From Ferrimonas sp. YFM (GTDB lineage: Bacteria; Pseudomonadota; Gammaproteobacteria; Enterobacterales; Shewanellaceae), in NCBI RefSeq assembly GCF_030296015.1, contig NZ_AP027368.1, forward strand, positions 3,892,839-3,956,838: a stretch of DNA of 64,000 nt, read 5' to 3'. Each line of letters begins with the position of its first letter. The first letter of the stretch is position 1. Positions 52,974 to 62,206 of this stretch are shown here, piece after piece. Both the position numbers and the translations under genes were made by a program. The notes beneath the pieces were generated by a model. That model saw nothing but the letters and a program-made list of their open reading frames with translations. It was not told the origin of the DNA and made no database searches.

Positions 52974-54119
52974 CTACCGAACCTGCTCGATGGACACCCG
53001 ATGGCAATCATTGAACTCGGCGAAGCGTGACAACTCCTGCTCCAGGGCCAGCATAAAGGCATCGCGACGACGAAGGCCGGGCTCGATGTGCAAAGAGATC
53101 ACCTGCAGATGCTTCTGCTGGCGGTGCGCCTTACAGTCTGCCCTGGCCACCAGGCGACCATCCCAGAGGACAGGCAGGCAGAAATAGCCATACTGACGAC
53201 TGGCTTTGGGCAGATAGCACTCCAGCTGGTAGTCAAAGCCAAACAGGGCAGTGGCACGCCTTCTCTGAATCAGCAGGTTATCGAAGGGGGAGAGAATTCT
53301 GGCCTCCTTCCTGGACAGGCGACGCTCAAGCAATGCCAGCGCCAGATCTGTGGTGAAGTAGGGGGCACCACCTACCTCCACCGGCCGAAGAACCCCCTCC
53401 TCCACCATCTCGGCGACCGCCAGAGCCACGCAAGGTTTCACTCCCTTCAGCAGATAAGTGAACTCCGCCAAAGACCCCAACCCATGAGCACGAAGATAAC
53501 CAAGCACCAGAAACCGGGCGTACTCGGAGCTGTCCGGAGTTCGGGTATCCACCCCATCAGGCAGCGCCCGCTCGGTGAGGTCATACACCTTGTGAAACTT
53601 CTCCCTGGCCACCACCATCAGATCCCCCTGCATAAACAGATTCTGCAGGGCAGCCTTATATGGCGTGCCACTCCACTCATGGCGCTGACTGCCGGGGGAG
53701 TCGAAGTCCTTCGCCATCAGGGGCCCCTCGGCCCGGATCCTGTCCAGCACCTGAGTCATCAACCGGGGATCTTTCCGGTGCCAATGATTCTGCTCACCGG
53801 AGCGCAGGGCCGCCTTTCTCGGCAGGGAAAAACGGTACTGAGACATGGGCAGGTAGGCGGCGGCGTGAGACCAGTACTCAAACACCTGCTTACGCTCGAT
53901 CAGCGCATCTAGATGCTCCAGACGGTATCCAGCGTTGCGGCTCCAAAGCAGATGGTGATGGGCGCGCTGGACCACGGAAAGGGTGTCGATCTGCACATAC
54001 CCCAGCTTCTCGATGGCCGCCAGGGTCTTGTTGATTCCCGCCCCCTTAAAGGCGCCCGCAGACAATCCCTGACTCAGCAGGGCCAGCTTGCATGCTTCGG
54101 GAAGGGAAAGTGAGGTCAT
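52974..54119 (-). CDS. Winged-helix DNA glycosylase, YcaQ/AlkX family
   Basis: A 381-residue member of the YcaQ (DUF1006) family, enzymes that unhook interstrand crosslinks by removing N7-alkylated purines. It begins with a helical domain and the QxD motif in YVQIDTLSVVQRAHHH (catalytic Q-I-D), then WSHAAAYLPMSQYRF, and later SPFDNLLIQRRR and FGFDYQLECYLP. The length agrees with the family (~390-410). It is convergent with the porin gene and monocistronic. Confidence 0.88.
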   Translation of the reverse strand: MTSLSLPEACKLALLSQGLSAGAFKGAGINKTLAAIEKLGYVQIDTLSVVQRAHHHLLWSRNAGYRLEHLDALIERKQVFEYWSHAAAYLPMSQYRFSLPRKAALRSGEQNHWHRKDPRLMTQVLDRIRAEGPLMAKDFDSPGSQRHEWSGTPYKAALQNLFMQGDLMVVAREKFHKVYDLTERALPDGVDTRTPDSSEYARFLVLGYLRAHGLGSLAEFTYLLKGVKPCVALAVAEMVEEGVLRPVEVGGAPYFTTDLALALLERRLSRKEARILSPFDNLLIQRRRATALFGFDYQLECYLPKASRQYGYFCLPVLWDGRLVARADCKAHRQQKHLQVISLHIEPGLRRRDAFMLALEQELSRFAEFNDCHRVSIEQVR

Positions 54120-54223
54120 TAAGTCTCAGAATCAAAGAGATGATTCTGAAGGATACTGCGATGATGCGCACTGAGGTGTCAACCTTCTTGCAAACAGGAC
54201 GGCATCAACAAACTCGATTCTCC

Positions 54224-54472
54224 TTACTCCTTCGGCAGCCCCTGAGGCAGCTCGTCGAAGATGCGGTGGAACTGCTCCCGCTCCTCGGCCAACGCAGCCT
54301 GTTTGAGAGCAAAGGCGCGCTTGCACTCCTCCACCCAGGCGGCGCGGCTGGACTCGCCGCTTCTGGCCAGGGCTTCCACCGCCTTGCGATAAGCTTCCCC
54401 CGCCTCCTTCGACGCCTGGCGACACTCAATCAGCTGTTCAAAATCCGCAGGATCGATCTCCACTTTGCTCAT
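54224..54472 (-). CDS. Small coiled-coil protein of unknown function
   Basis: An 82-residue, highly charged, helical protein (IDPADFEQLIECRQASKEAG, EECKRAFALKQAALAEER) ending GLPKE. No family was recognised. It has no signal or membrane segment. The gene is single. The ATG at 54472 is preceded by GGGCAGTGGC, a weak ribosome-binding site. Confidence 0.55.
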   Translation of the reverse strand: MSKVEIDPADFEQLIECRQASKEAGEAYRKAVEALARSGESSRAAWVEECKRAFALKQAALAEEREQFHRIFDELPQGLPKE

Positions 54473-54562
54473 GCCACTGCCCTCGATGTCAGGTGTCTCT
54501 ACACCTTATAGTCGAGGGCGTTGGCATAGTCGAAACTGGTTGGGCCGGATCTGCAGCCAGGG

Positions 54563-54898
54563 CTACATCTGACGAAAAGCTTCCCGCGTCTGGTAGCCGC
54601 TGTCGGTGATGAGACGCTCCAGGGTTTCAATCCGCGCCCGGTCCCGCTCAGCCTGAGCCTTCAACTGATCCAGCTCTTTCTGCAGCTCCTCCAGGCGTCG
54701 GTCGGCGCCGTTGCCCATACCGTCATCCACTCCCGAGTCATCACCCATGCCTCCAAGATCCAATGCCTTGTTGGCCTTGGCGGCGTATTTATCATACAGG
54801 GCTTTGAGTTTGTTCTTGTTGCTGTCGTTGAGAACGACGCTGCCGACGCCCCAGAGCACCAGCCCAGCAAACACCAGAAATAGAATTAACGAATCCAT
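54563..54898 (-). CDS. Single-span membrane protein with coiled coil, paralogue 1
   Basis: 111 residues: N-terminal membrane helix (about 3-23), a linker with a glycine/aspartate-rich stretch (GGMGDDSGVDDGMGNGAD), then a coiled coil ending LERLITDSGYQTRE (93-106). The same ending, LEKIVTDSGFDLRE, closes the next protein, so the two are related. The layout recalls PspB (short helix plus coiled coil), but identity with PspB is not claimed. It begins 9 bp after the stop of the neighbour on the same strand; the two are an operon. Confidence 0.65.
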   Translation of the reverse strand: MDSLILFLVFAGLVLWGVGSVVLNDSNKNKLKALYDKYAAKANKALDLGGMGDDSGVDDGMGNGADRRLEELQKELDQLKAQAERDRARIETLERLITDSGYQTREAFRQM

Positions 54899-54907
54899 TG
54901 GGGCTCC

Positions 54908-55150
54908 TTATCCCAGTCGGGAGATCTCCTCACGCAAATCAAACCCAGAGTCGGTGACGATCTTCTCCAGTACCACCACTCTCTCTTCCAGAGCTTTGCA
55001 CTGGGCTTGGGTGCTCTTCAACTCACCCTCCAGCTGCTTGAATTGCTCAAGATTCGCCTGAGCCTCACTCTTATGCTTACTCCTAGTCATGGCAACCAGG
55101 CATCCCATCACAATGGCTACGATGGCTACGATGGATCCTGAGGTCAGCAT
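54908..55150 (-). CDS. Single-span membrane protein with coiled coil, paralogue 2
   Basis: 80 residues: membrane helix at about 5-22 (SIVAIVAIVMGCLVAM), then a coiled coil with ALEERVVVLEKIVTDSGFDL at residues 53-72 and a conserved end. It is the upstream gene of the pair, with AAGGAGAATTAG before the ATG. No PspA, PspC or PspF gene is nearby. Confidence 0.65.
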   Translation of the reverse strand: MLTSGSIVAIVAIVMGCLVAMTRSKHKSEAQANLEQFKQLEGELKSTQAQCKALEERVVVLEKIVTDSGFDLREEISRLG

Positions 55151-55375
55151 CTAATTCTCCTTATGCTGTTGTTATTCTGGGGCGCCAACCGACACCGAAC
55201 ATTGGGCTCGGTGTCGGAGGGCGATGGGTGTCGTCAAAGTCTGGGTTTTCCCAGTCACCATCAGGGGTCAAGCCGATGGTTACTTCAATGTAGCAAGTTC
55301 CGAACCAACTGACTAAGTCATTGATTTATATGAATAGCACAAAAAAGCATTGGCCGAAATAAGGATAATTGACCG

Positions 55376-56200
55376 CTAGTTAGCGGATTTCGCCAACATC
55401 AGGCGATGGTGATGCTGTCGGTAATCACCGAAGTCGTTCCCCATCAACAGCGTCAGACTGGGCGTCAGCATCTGCCACCAGCGCTCCACCAACCTGGGAG
55501 GCACATAGGGATAGGCACCACGGCCCGGCCCAAACTGACGGCGACCCAGGGTGCGGAAATGGGGAAGGTCAGAGACGGGAATGACACTCTGCGCCAGAAC
55601 CTGTTCAAAGCTCAGTTGAGCCAGTTGATCACTGCGCTCCGGCGACGCCAGCCAGGGCAGCAGCACCGGAGTGGTCCAATGGGCCCAGTCCGGCGCCGCC
55701 CCCATCAGATTGAAGTTGCGCAGGTGCACCAGATTCCACCCCAGGTGCAACTGACCTTGCCGCGCCAGCAACCAGAGGGCGTGCAGGTCGGCAATCACCT
55801 CCTCTTCCCACAGTGACGGCCAGTAGGCGAAGCGAAAAGGCAGACGAAGCGTCTCAGGAACATTCAGAAGGTGTCCCCGCTCATGAAGCAGAGCCAAAGA
55901 GAGGGAGTGCACAGAGGGCCGCTCATACACCTTATGACCCAGCAGAAGAATGTGTGGCTGACTGATGCGCCTGGCGTCGGTGAGGATCAGTGAATGGTTA
56001 TCCAGAGTGAGGGTGACCGCTCCCTGTCCTGCCAGTTGCTGGCTGAGCGTCGCTGCAAGTTCGTCAGGGGAGTGCTGCCAGTGGTCTGAGAAGGCGGCCA
56101 CCAGGGGCTTGGGCAGACGCTGAAGGCACTGCGGCAGTTCACTGCGATCGCACACCGGCGCCGCAGCCACCAGGCTCGCCGCCAGCAGCAGGCTCAGCAC
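55376..56200 (-). CDS. Exported protein with HExxH motif, putative metallopeptidase
   Basis: 274 residues from GTG at 56200, which has GGAGG five bases upstream; a TTG four codons earlier overlaps this site. A hydrophobic start (LSLLLAASLVAAAP) suggests export. LALLHERGHLLNVP contains HERGH, the HExxH zinc pattern, and EEEVIADLHALW lies some 30 residues later as a possible third ligand region. This fits a gluzincin-like peptidase, but no named family was recognised, and activity is inference. The start overlaps the lpxL leader region. Confidence 0.6.
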   Translation of the reverse strand: MLSLLLAASLVAAAPVCDRSELPQCLQRLPKPLVAAFSDHWQHSPDELAATLSQQLAGQGAVTLTLDNHSLILTDARRISQPHILLLGHKVYERPSVHSLSLALLHERGHLLNVPETLRLPFRFAYWPSLWEEEVIADLHALWLLARQGQLHLGWNLVHLRNFNLMGAAPDWAHWTTPVLLPWLASPERSDQLAQLSFEQVLAQSVIPVSDLPHFRTLGRRQFGPGRGAYPYVPPRLVERWWQMLTPSLTLLMGNDFGDYRQHHHRLMLAKSAN

Positions 56201-56340
56201 CGCCGCCTCCAACCGGGGTAATCAGCCGGATGAATGGCAAATTTCTTCAGGATCTGAGAGAAGTACATGGCGCCAAAGTGTATCACAGGGGCCATTTCGG
56301 CTGTTAGAATAACCGGCTCACTGATTGTTACGGAAACACC

Positions 56341-57264
56341 ATGGTTACCTCAGCTGAATTCGACCGGGCCTTCTACCACCCCAGATACTGGCCAATGTGG
56401 CTGGGCCTCGCCCTGATGAAACTGCTGACCTTCCTGCCTCTTAAAGCACAGTGGTGGCTGGGCAGCGGCCTGGGCAGGCTCCTCCAGGCGACCCTGAAGA
56501 AGCGGGTGCACGTGGCGCGCACCAATTTACGCCTCTGTTTCCCTGAGAAGAGCGAGGCGGAGCGGGAAGCGCTGCTGCGGGATAACTTCAACCAGACCGG
56601 CATGGCCCTGTTCGACAGCGTCAACGGCTGGTGGTGGAGCGACGAGCGCATCCAGAAACACATGACCATCAAGGGCATCGAGCATATCGAACAGGCCAAA
56701 GCCGATGGCCAGGGGGTGATCCTCTTTGCCGCCCACTGCCTGATGTTGGAAGCCGGCGCCCGGGTGTTCGGTCAGAAGTGCCCGGGCGTGGGTGTCTACC
56801 GCCCCCACAACAACAAATTTATGGAGTACCTGCAGGTGCAGGGCCGACTGCGCTCCAACAAGGGGCTGATCCCCAAGCGGGAGGTGCGGCAGATGGTCAA
56901 GGCGCTGCGCAGCGGCGAGGTGATCTGGTACACCGCCGATCAGGATGCCGGTCGCAAAGGGGCGGTATTTGCCCCCTTCTTTGCCGTGGAGGAAGCGGTG
57001 ACGGTCACCGGGGCCAGCACCCTGGCGAAACTGGGTAAGGCCAAGGTGATGCCTTTTTTTGTTGAGCGCAACAAGGACAACTCAGGCTACACCATCGAGA
57101 TCCTGCCTCCGCTGGAGGATTTCCCCAGTGGGGATGAGATGACCGATGCGGTGCGTGGCAACCAGATTCTGGAGCAATTGATCCGCCACCGACCTGAGCA
57201 GTACATGTGGCTGCACCGCCGCTTTAAGACCCGGCCGCAGAAGAGCGATCCCAGCCTCTATTGA
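56341..57264 (+). CDS. lpxL: LpxL/HtrB-type lipid A acyltransferase
   Basis: A 307-residue inner-membrane acyltransferase that adds a secondary acyl chain to lipid A. The hydrophobic N-terminal part (MWLGLALMKLLTFLPL) is followed by the AAHCLMLEAG motif (H-x4-E), GVYRPHNNKFMEYLQVQGRL and YTADQDAGRKGAVFAPFF, all family blocks. It could equally be LpxP; the acyl donor cannot be told from sequence. ATG at 56341 follows ACGGAAACACC. It ends in a strong terminator. Confidence 0.9.
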   Translation: MVTSAEFDRAFYHPRYWPMWLGLALMKLLTFLPLKAQWWLGSGLGRLLQATLKKRVHVARTNLRLCFPEKSEAEREALLRDNFNQTGMALFDSVNGWWWSDERIQKHMTIKGIEHIEQAKADGQGVILFAAHCLMLEAGARVFGQKCPGVGVYRPHNNKFMEYLQVQGRLRSNKGLIPKREVRQMVKALRSGEVIWYTADQDAGRKGAVFAPFFAVEEAVTVTGASTLAKLGKAKVMPFFVERNKDNSGYTIEILPPLEDFPSGDEMTDAVRGNQILEQLIRHRPEQYMWLHRRFKTRPQKSDPSLY

Positions 57265-57291
57265 GCCGCGGGTATAACCAACAGAAAACAG

Positions 57292-57325
57292 AGGGCGGAG
57301 CACCTGGGTGCTCCGCCCTTTTTTA
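57292..57325 (+). terminator. Terminator after lpxL
   Basis: AGGGCGGAGCAC (57292-57303) and GTGCTCCGCCCT (57308-57319) with a CTGG loop, then TTTTTT. Confidence 0.92.
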
Positions 57326-57382
57326 ATGTTCTATCCTGGCCAGGTCCGCTCAAGCACACCGTCGGATTCGAGGCTCAGCCCC

Positions 57383-57787
57383 TCACCGGCTTTGGAGGCC
57401 AACGGTCAGCTCGGTGAATCCCGTGTGCGGGTCCGGCTCTCGACCGAAGCTGAGGTTGTGGTACTGGTGAAGAATCAGTTCCGCGGTGGTATCGATGAGA
57501 CACCCCTCCAGCAAGTGGCCACCGATGACTTCGCCATCTTGCCTGGCAACGCTAAGATGAACATGCTGATGATCCGGGGTGAGGGTTCCCATCACGGACA
57601 CGATCTCGACAGGTTCGTTCAGCAACAACGTCTGCGTTGCTCCCGCCAAGCGAACATGAAAATGGGTCAAACACCCGACACAGGAGGCGATACTGCCTGC
57701 CTGAATCCCCTGCTCTGTCACCAGCCGCTGAAGGGATCGTTTCAGGTCATCGCCCTTGGTTAAGCGGACCGCTATGGGAGTGATCAC
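57383..57787 (-). CDS. PPC (DUF296) domain protein
   Basis: A PPC/DUF296-domain protein of 134 residues: MITPIAVRLTKGDDLKRSLQ, GSIASCVGCLTHFHVRLAGA, GTLTPDHQHVHLSVARQDGE and GGHLLEGCLIDTTAEL. It is a small trimeric fold found alone in bacteria and fused to AT-hooks in plants; the bacterial role is unknown. GTG at 57787 was chosen because AGGTGAGG lies six bases upstream and family members start about there. An ATG at 57817 is less likely. The gap to the DUF4442 gene upstream is 101 bp. Confidence 0.8.
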   Translation of the reverse strand: MITPIAVRLTKGDDLKRSLQRLVTEQGIQAGSIASCVGCLTHFHVRLAGATQTLLLNEPVEIVSVMGTLTPDHQHVHLSVARQDGEVIGGHLLEGCLIDTTAELILHQYHNLSFGREPDPHTGFTELTVGLQSR

Positions 57788-57888
57788 TGAGTGCCTCACC
57801 TGTCTGAAGAAAGGCATCAGTCTACTGGCTTTGGCCCGCCTTCGGCCACAATAACGACAGGCTCCCCCTTTGGAACCGCCGTTTACCT

Positions 57889-58359
57889 CTAATGCTTCTT
57901 GGGCTTTTCCGACAGCCACAGGTTGATGGTGCCCTTGACCACCACGGTGCCCTGATCGTCGTAGGCGGTCACCCGCACCGGCAGATTCCCAGGCTGCCAG
58001 GCATCAGGGTCGGTCTCCGCCACGCAGCGAATGTCGCTGCCCGCCTTGGCGGTGTATTGCACGTCCATCCCTTTGGGGATCCAGCGCAGGTGTTTGGGAA
58101 TCGAGGCCTCGGCCATCATCCCCATGGCCAATTCCAGGCCATTGCAGATGGCAATCACATGGACGGTGCCTATGTGATTCTCCACCCTGCGCTTCTTACT
58201 GATGATGCAGCTGACGTGATTGGGGCGCAGCGCCTCCAATCGCGTCGGTATGGTCTTAAAATAGGGGGCCTTGTTGGCGACAATGCGGGTCATCAACCAA
58301 TCACTGAAAGGCAGCTTCTGCACCTTCTTGTGAATGTTCAGCAGGTAGTTATCGGACAT
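57889..58359 (-). CDS. Hotdog-fold DUF4442 protein
   Basis: 156 residues. HIGTVHVIAICNGLELAMGM is the helix-strand core of the hotdog fold in DUF4442/YiiD-type proteins, followed by strands QYTAKAGSDIRCVAET and VTAYDDQGTVVVKGTINLWL. These are probable acyl-CoA/acyl-ACP thioesterases or acyl-binding proteins, unproven. ATG at 58359 was chosen because GAGGA precedes it. It begins 38 bp after the glnE stop on the same strand and is probably cotranscribed with glnE. Confidence 0.78.
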   Translation of the reverse strand: MSDNYLLNIHKKVQKLPFSDWLMTRIVANKAPYFKTIPTRLEALRPNHVSCIISKKRRVENHIGTVHVIAICNGLELAMGMMAEASIPKHLRWIPKGMDVQYTAKAGSDIRCVAETDPDAWQPGNLPVRVTAYDDQGTVVVKGTINLWLSEKPKKH

Positions 58360-58397
58360 CCTCTTCCTCACAACTGGTCTGATCAGTTATGAGCCGA

Positions 58398-61241
58398 TTA
58401 TTCACTCTTTATGTGATCATTGTCAAAAATTCGTGACCACAGTGCCGCCACCGCCTCGCACCCTGAGGGCTTGTGCGCCTGAGGCAGCAACCCGCTCAGG
58501 CCCGCCAACACCCTGTGGTGATTGGTGTCCCGAATCTCGGTGTAGGTGCGCACCAGCAGATCCGCCTCCTCCGCACTGAGCAGCGCCTGCTGCAGCGCCA
58601 CCTCCAGGATGCGAACGTTATCGGACCAGCGGGTCATCTGCGGCATCGCTTCGCTGTGGGCCAACACCAGATACTGGGTGATGAACTCGATGTCGGTGAT
58701 GCCGCCTGGCCCCTGCTTGAGATCGAACTCTGTGTCATTGCCTTTATGCAGGTGGTTGCGCATCTTCTCCCGCATCTCGCTCACCTGGGTGTTGAGCTCG
58801 GCCTCCTCCCTGTGCAGCGACAACACCGACTCACGAATTTCATTGAACCGCTTCACCATAGCCGGTTCGCCGTAGACCACCCGGGCCCGCACCAGGGCCT
58901 GATGCTCCCAGGTCCAGGCCTCTTGAAGCTGGTATTCATAGTAACGGTCGATGTGGCTCACCAACAGACCGGAGGCGCCGGAGGGGCGCAGCCGCATATC
59001 CACCTCATACAGAATCCCCGACAGGGTTCGGGTGGAGAACAGGTGCAGGACCCGCTGGGCCAGCTTCAGGTAGAAGTGGTTGTTGTCTATTGCCTTATCA
59101 CCATCGGTGTAGCCGCTGTCAGCCCGGTGCAGGAACACCAGGTCCAGATCCGAGCCATAGCCGAGCTCCAGCCCCCCCATCTTGCCGTAGGCGACCACGG
59201 CAAACCCCTTGTGCTCCCCGGCACAGGAGGGCACACCATGGCGGGCAACCAGCTGGTTCCAGGCCAGTTGCACCACCTGATCCACTATGGCTTCCGCCAG
59301 CCAGGTGAGGTGATCGCTGACCTTCATCACCGGCAGGACTCCGGTGACGTCGGCGGCGGCGATGTGCAGCTGACTGATCTGCTTAAACTGCCGCAGCGCC
59401 TCCATCTGCTGCTCCAGATCCTCCTCGGGCACCCGCATCAGGAACTCCCGCAATCCGGCGGCATAGCCATCCGGCGGCAGCACCTGATAGAGGGACATGG
59501 GATCGATCAGCTCATCCAGCAAAATGGGATAGGCCGCCAGCTGATCCGCGATCCAGGGACTGGCGGAACACAGGCGCACCAGTTGCTGCCGGGCCGCAGG
59601 ATTTTCCAGCAACAGCTCCAGGTAGGTGGTGCGGGTCAAGATGGTGCCCACCACCTTCATCACCCGACTCAGCAGCTCAGGTTGATTCTGCTTGCCCGCC
59701 AACTCCCCCAGGAGCCTGGGCATCAGCTTATCCAGGGTATCCCGGCCACGGGGTCCGATGGTGCGCCGGGCAAACTCACTGCGGCACTGCATCAGCGGCT
59801 CGGCCAGGGCGATATCCAGGCCGCTCTCCTGAAGGATCTCTTCCACGTCGGGGTCCGGGTGCTGCCACAGGGCGGGCAGCTCTCCCAACTCCTCCTCCTC
59901 CTGCTCGTCGCCACCGATGGTCTCCTTGAACACCAGATGGATGTTCTCCATGTGTTCGGCCAGGGCCTGACGCAAGCTGCCCCACTCCTCGAAGCCCATA
60001 CTCAGGGCCAGACGCAGCTGATCTTCGGCACCGTCAGGCAGGGTCTGGGTCTGTTTGTCATCCAGGGCCTGCAACAGGTTCTCCAGCCGGCGCAGGAAGC
60101 GGTAGCCGTCGAGCAGCCGTTTGTGATCACGGCCATTGATGCAGTTGCTGCGGGTCAGTTCCGCCAACACCGGCATCAGGGGCTGACGACGCAGCGCAGG
60201 CTGACGACCGCCGCGGATCAACTGATGGGTTTGCACCACAAACTCCACCTCACGGATGCCGCCCCGGCCCAGTTTGATGTTATTGGTCAGGCTGCTGCGA
60301 CGCAGCTGAGATTCGATCAGTGCCTTCATCCGCCGCAGGGCATCGATGGCGGAGAAATCCAGGTAGCGGCGGTAAATGAAAGGACGAAGCAGGCTGTGCA
60401 GATCGGCGGCATCGTCGCACTTCCCCATCACCCTGGCCTTGACCATGGCGTAGCGCTCCCACTCCCGCCCCTGCTCCTGATAATAGTCCTCGACCGCATC
60501 GAAGCTCACCGCCAGGGGGCCGGCCTCGCCAAAGGGGCGCAGTCGCATGTCCACCCGGAAACAGAACCCTTCCGGGTCCACGTCCGCCAGCAAGCCGATC
60601 AGCTTCTGTCCCATGCGGATAAAATACTGCTGGTTATCCAGCTGCTTGCCACCGTCGGTGCTGCCATTTTCCGGGTAGGTAAAGATAAGGTCGATGTCGG
60701 AGGAGAAGTTCAGCTCCCCACCGCCGAGTTTGCCCATTCCCAGGATCAAAAGCGGCTGCTGTTTTCCCTCGGGACCTCTGGGGTAGCCGAAACGGGGTGC
60801 CAGATGCTCGGTAAGCCAGTCCCGGGCCGCCAGAATCAGGGTTTCCGCCATTTGAGACAGGTGCGCCAGGGACTCATCCAGGGGCGCCAGATTGAGAAAG
60901 TCCCGGGCCGCGATCAGAACCATCTGCCGATGACGGAAACGACGCAGAACCCGCTTAGCCGAGGCCTCATCCTGACAAGTGGACAGCGCCTCATCCAGGG
61001 TGGCGCGGAATTGAGGATGGCGCAGATGCTGGGGCAGTTGCTGGAAAAACTCCGGCAGCCAGTCACCGTCCCGGCTCAGACGACCGCCGATAAACTGGGA
61101 CATGGCAAACAGGTAGTTGAGTCTCTGCTGCTGCTGTTCATCCAGGGCACTCCAGGGGGCCTCCCCCAACACCTCTCTGTAATGATCGGCCTGCTGGCGC
61201 AGGCTGGCTGGGAGGTTGTCGAACAGGGGCGGCAGGCTCAT
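58398..61241 (-). CDS. glnE: Glutamine synthetase adenylyltransferase/adenylyl-removing enzyme
   Basis: GlnE adds AMP to, or removes it from, glutamine synthetase in response to PII and glutamine, tuning nitrogen assimilation. The 947 residues (E. coli 946) contain two nucleotidyltransferase domains: the N-terminal deadenylylase (GKLGGGELNFSSDIDLIF) and the C-terminal adenylylase (GKMGGLELGYGSDLDLVF), joined by a long helical region. YgiF, its E. coli neighbour, is encoded 1.7 kb away. Start ATG at 61241 has GGAAGTT upstream. Divergent from the DUF350 gene by 73 bp. Confidence 0.98.
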   Translation of the reverse strand: MSLPPLFDNLPASLRQQADHYREVLGEAPWSALDEQQQQRLNYLFAMSQFIGGRLSRDGDWLPEFFQQLPQHLRHPQFRATLDEALSTCQDEASAKRVLRRFRHRQMVLIAARDFLNLAPLDESLAHLSQMAETLILAARDWLTEHLAPRFGYPRGPEGKQQPLLILGMGKLGGGELNFSSDIDLIFTYPENGSTDGGKQLDNQQYFIRMGQKLIGLLADVDPEGFCFRVDMRLRPFGEAGPLAVSFDAVEDYYQEQGREWERYAMVKARVMGKCDDAADLHSLLRPFIYRRYLDFSAIDALRRMKALIESQLRRSSLTNNIKLGRGGIREVEFVVQTHQLIRGGRQPALRRQPLMPVLAELTRSNCINGRDHKRLLDGYRFLRRLENLLQALDDKQTQTLPDGAEDQLRLALSMGFEEWGSLRQALAEHMENIHLVFKETIGGDEQEEEELGELPALWQHPDPDVEEILQESGLDIALAEPLMQCRSEFARRTIGPRGRDTLDKLMPRLLGELAGKQNQPELLSRVMKVVGTILTRTTYLELLLENPAARQQLVRLCSASPWIADQLAAYPILLDELIDPMSLYQVLPPDGYAAGLREFLMRVPEEDLEQQMEALRQFKQISQLHIAAADVTGVLPVMKVSDHLTWLAEAIVDQVVQLAWNQLVARHGVPSCAGEHKGFAVVAYGKMGGLELGYGSDLDLVFLHRADSGYTDGDKAIDNNHFYLKLAQRVLHLFSTRTLSGILYEVDMRLRPSGASGLLVSHIDRYYEYQLQEAWTWEHQALVRARVVYGEPAMVKRFNEIRESVLSLHREEAELNTQVSEMREKMRNHLHKGNDTEFDLKQGPGGITDIEFITQYLVLAHSEAMPQMTRWSDNVRILEVALQQALLSAEEADLLVRTYTEIRDTNHHRVLAGLSGLLPQAHKPSGCEAVAALWSRIFDNDHIKSE

Positions 61242-61314
61242 AATAACTTCCTGTGTGTGCGGATTTTTCTCGGATTACCTTAGCAGAAAGCGGTTAAGAA
61301 GGCAGCGGTCGGAT

Positions 61315-62199
61315 ATGGCAGAGTGGTTGCAATGGGATTGGATTCACCTGGCCCTGGAGATAGGAGGCAGCCTGCTGCTGTTTACCCTGCTTCGATTCAG
61401 TCAGGGCTGGTGGGAAGGGGTCAGCAGTCAAAAGGAGCTGGCGGAGCGGGATAACGTCGCCTTTGGCATCAGCACCGCAGGTTCATTGCTGGCCATGGCG
61501 CTGGTGATCAGTTCGGTGATGCCTCGTCAGGGCCACCTCAGCTACACCCAGCAGGGGATCAACCTGATCGTGTTTGGCCTCATCGGCCTGTTGCTGATTC
61601 GGGTCAGCCTCTGGGCCAATGACCGTTTCGCCATCAACCGCATCGACAAGAAACAGCACATCCTCAGCGGCAATGTCGCCATGGCCCTGACCGACGCCAG
61701 TGCCGCCCTCAGCGCCGCCTTCATCATCCAGGCTCTGCTCACCAAGCTGCATCAGGCCCCCTCTCTGATGGGCGTGGTCAGCTATGGGCTGATCTACATC
61801 GCCAGCCTGGTGATGCTCACCGGCATCAGCCACTGGATGCAGCGCCTCCATGACCGCCATGGCTATGGCCCCTTCCAGCAGGCGATCGAGCAGGATCAGC
61901 GCTCCGTTGCCCTGAACCACTCCGGGGTGGTGATCGCCTGCTCTCTGATCATGTCGGCGTCTGTGTATCTGCCTGATGTGGGCGTAAACCAGCCCCTGAC
62001 CCTGCTCTGGAGCTGGTTCGGATTCGCCTTGGGGGGGTTGCTGCTGCTGACCCTGTGGCAGAGGCTGCTCAGCGCCTGGGTAATGATTAAAATAAATCCA
62101 GACAGGGAGATCGCCCTGCAGGACAACAGCGGCATTGCCGCCCTGGAAGCGGCTCAGTGGGTGGGGGTTGCCCTGCTGCTGAGCGCCATGATTGATTGA
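61315..62199 (+). CDS. DUF350 membrane protein
   Basis: A 294-residue inner-membrane protein with about eight hydrophobic segments forming two DUF350 units: RDNVAFGISTAGSLLAMALV in the first and LNHSGVVIACSLIMSASVYL in the second. DUF350 proteins are membrane proteins of unclear function. ATG at 61315 begins MAEWLQWDW. The K+ channel gene follows in 7 bp, so the two are one operon. Confidence 0.83.
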   Translation: MAEWLQWDWIHLALEIGGSLLLFTLLRFSQGWWEGVSSQKELAERDNVAFGISTAGSLLAMALVISSVMPRQGHLSYTQQGINLIVFGLIGLLLIRVSLWANDRFAINRIDKKQHILSGNVAMALTDASAALSAAFIIQALLTKLHQAPSLMGVVSYGLIYIASLVMLTGISHWMQRLHDRHGYGPFQQAIEQDQRSVALNHSGVVIACSLIMSASVYLPDVGVNQPLTLLWSWFGFALGGLLLLTLWQRLLSAWVMIKINPDREIALQDNSGIAALEAAQWVGVALLLSAMID

Positions 62200-62206
62200 G
62201 AGAACT

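Noticed and set aside
58473-61283. A rightward open frame of over 900 codons opposite glnE
   Set aside because: It is antisense to a full-length, motif-complete glnE. The product is a low-complexity Q/H/L-rich string with no domain, as expected from GC-rich codon bias in the opposite strand.
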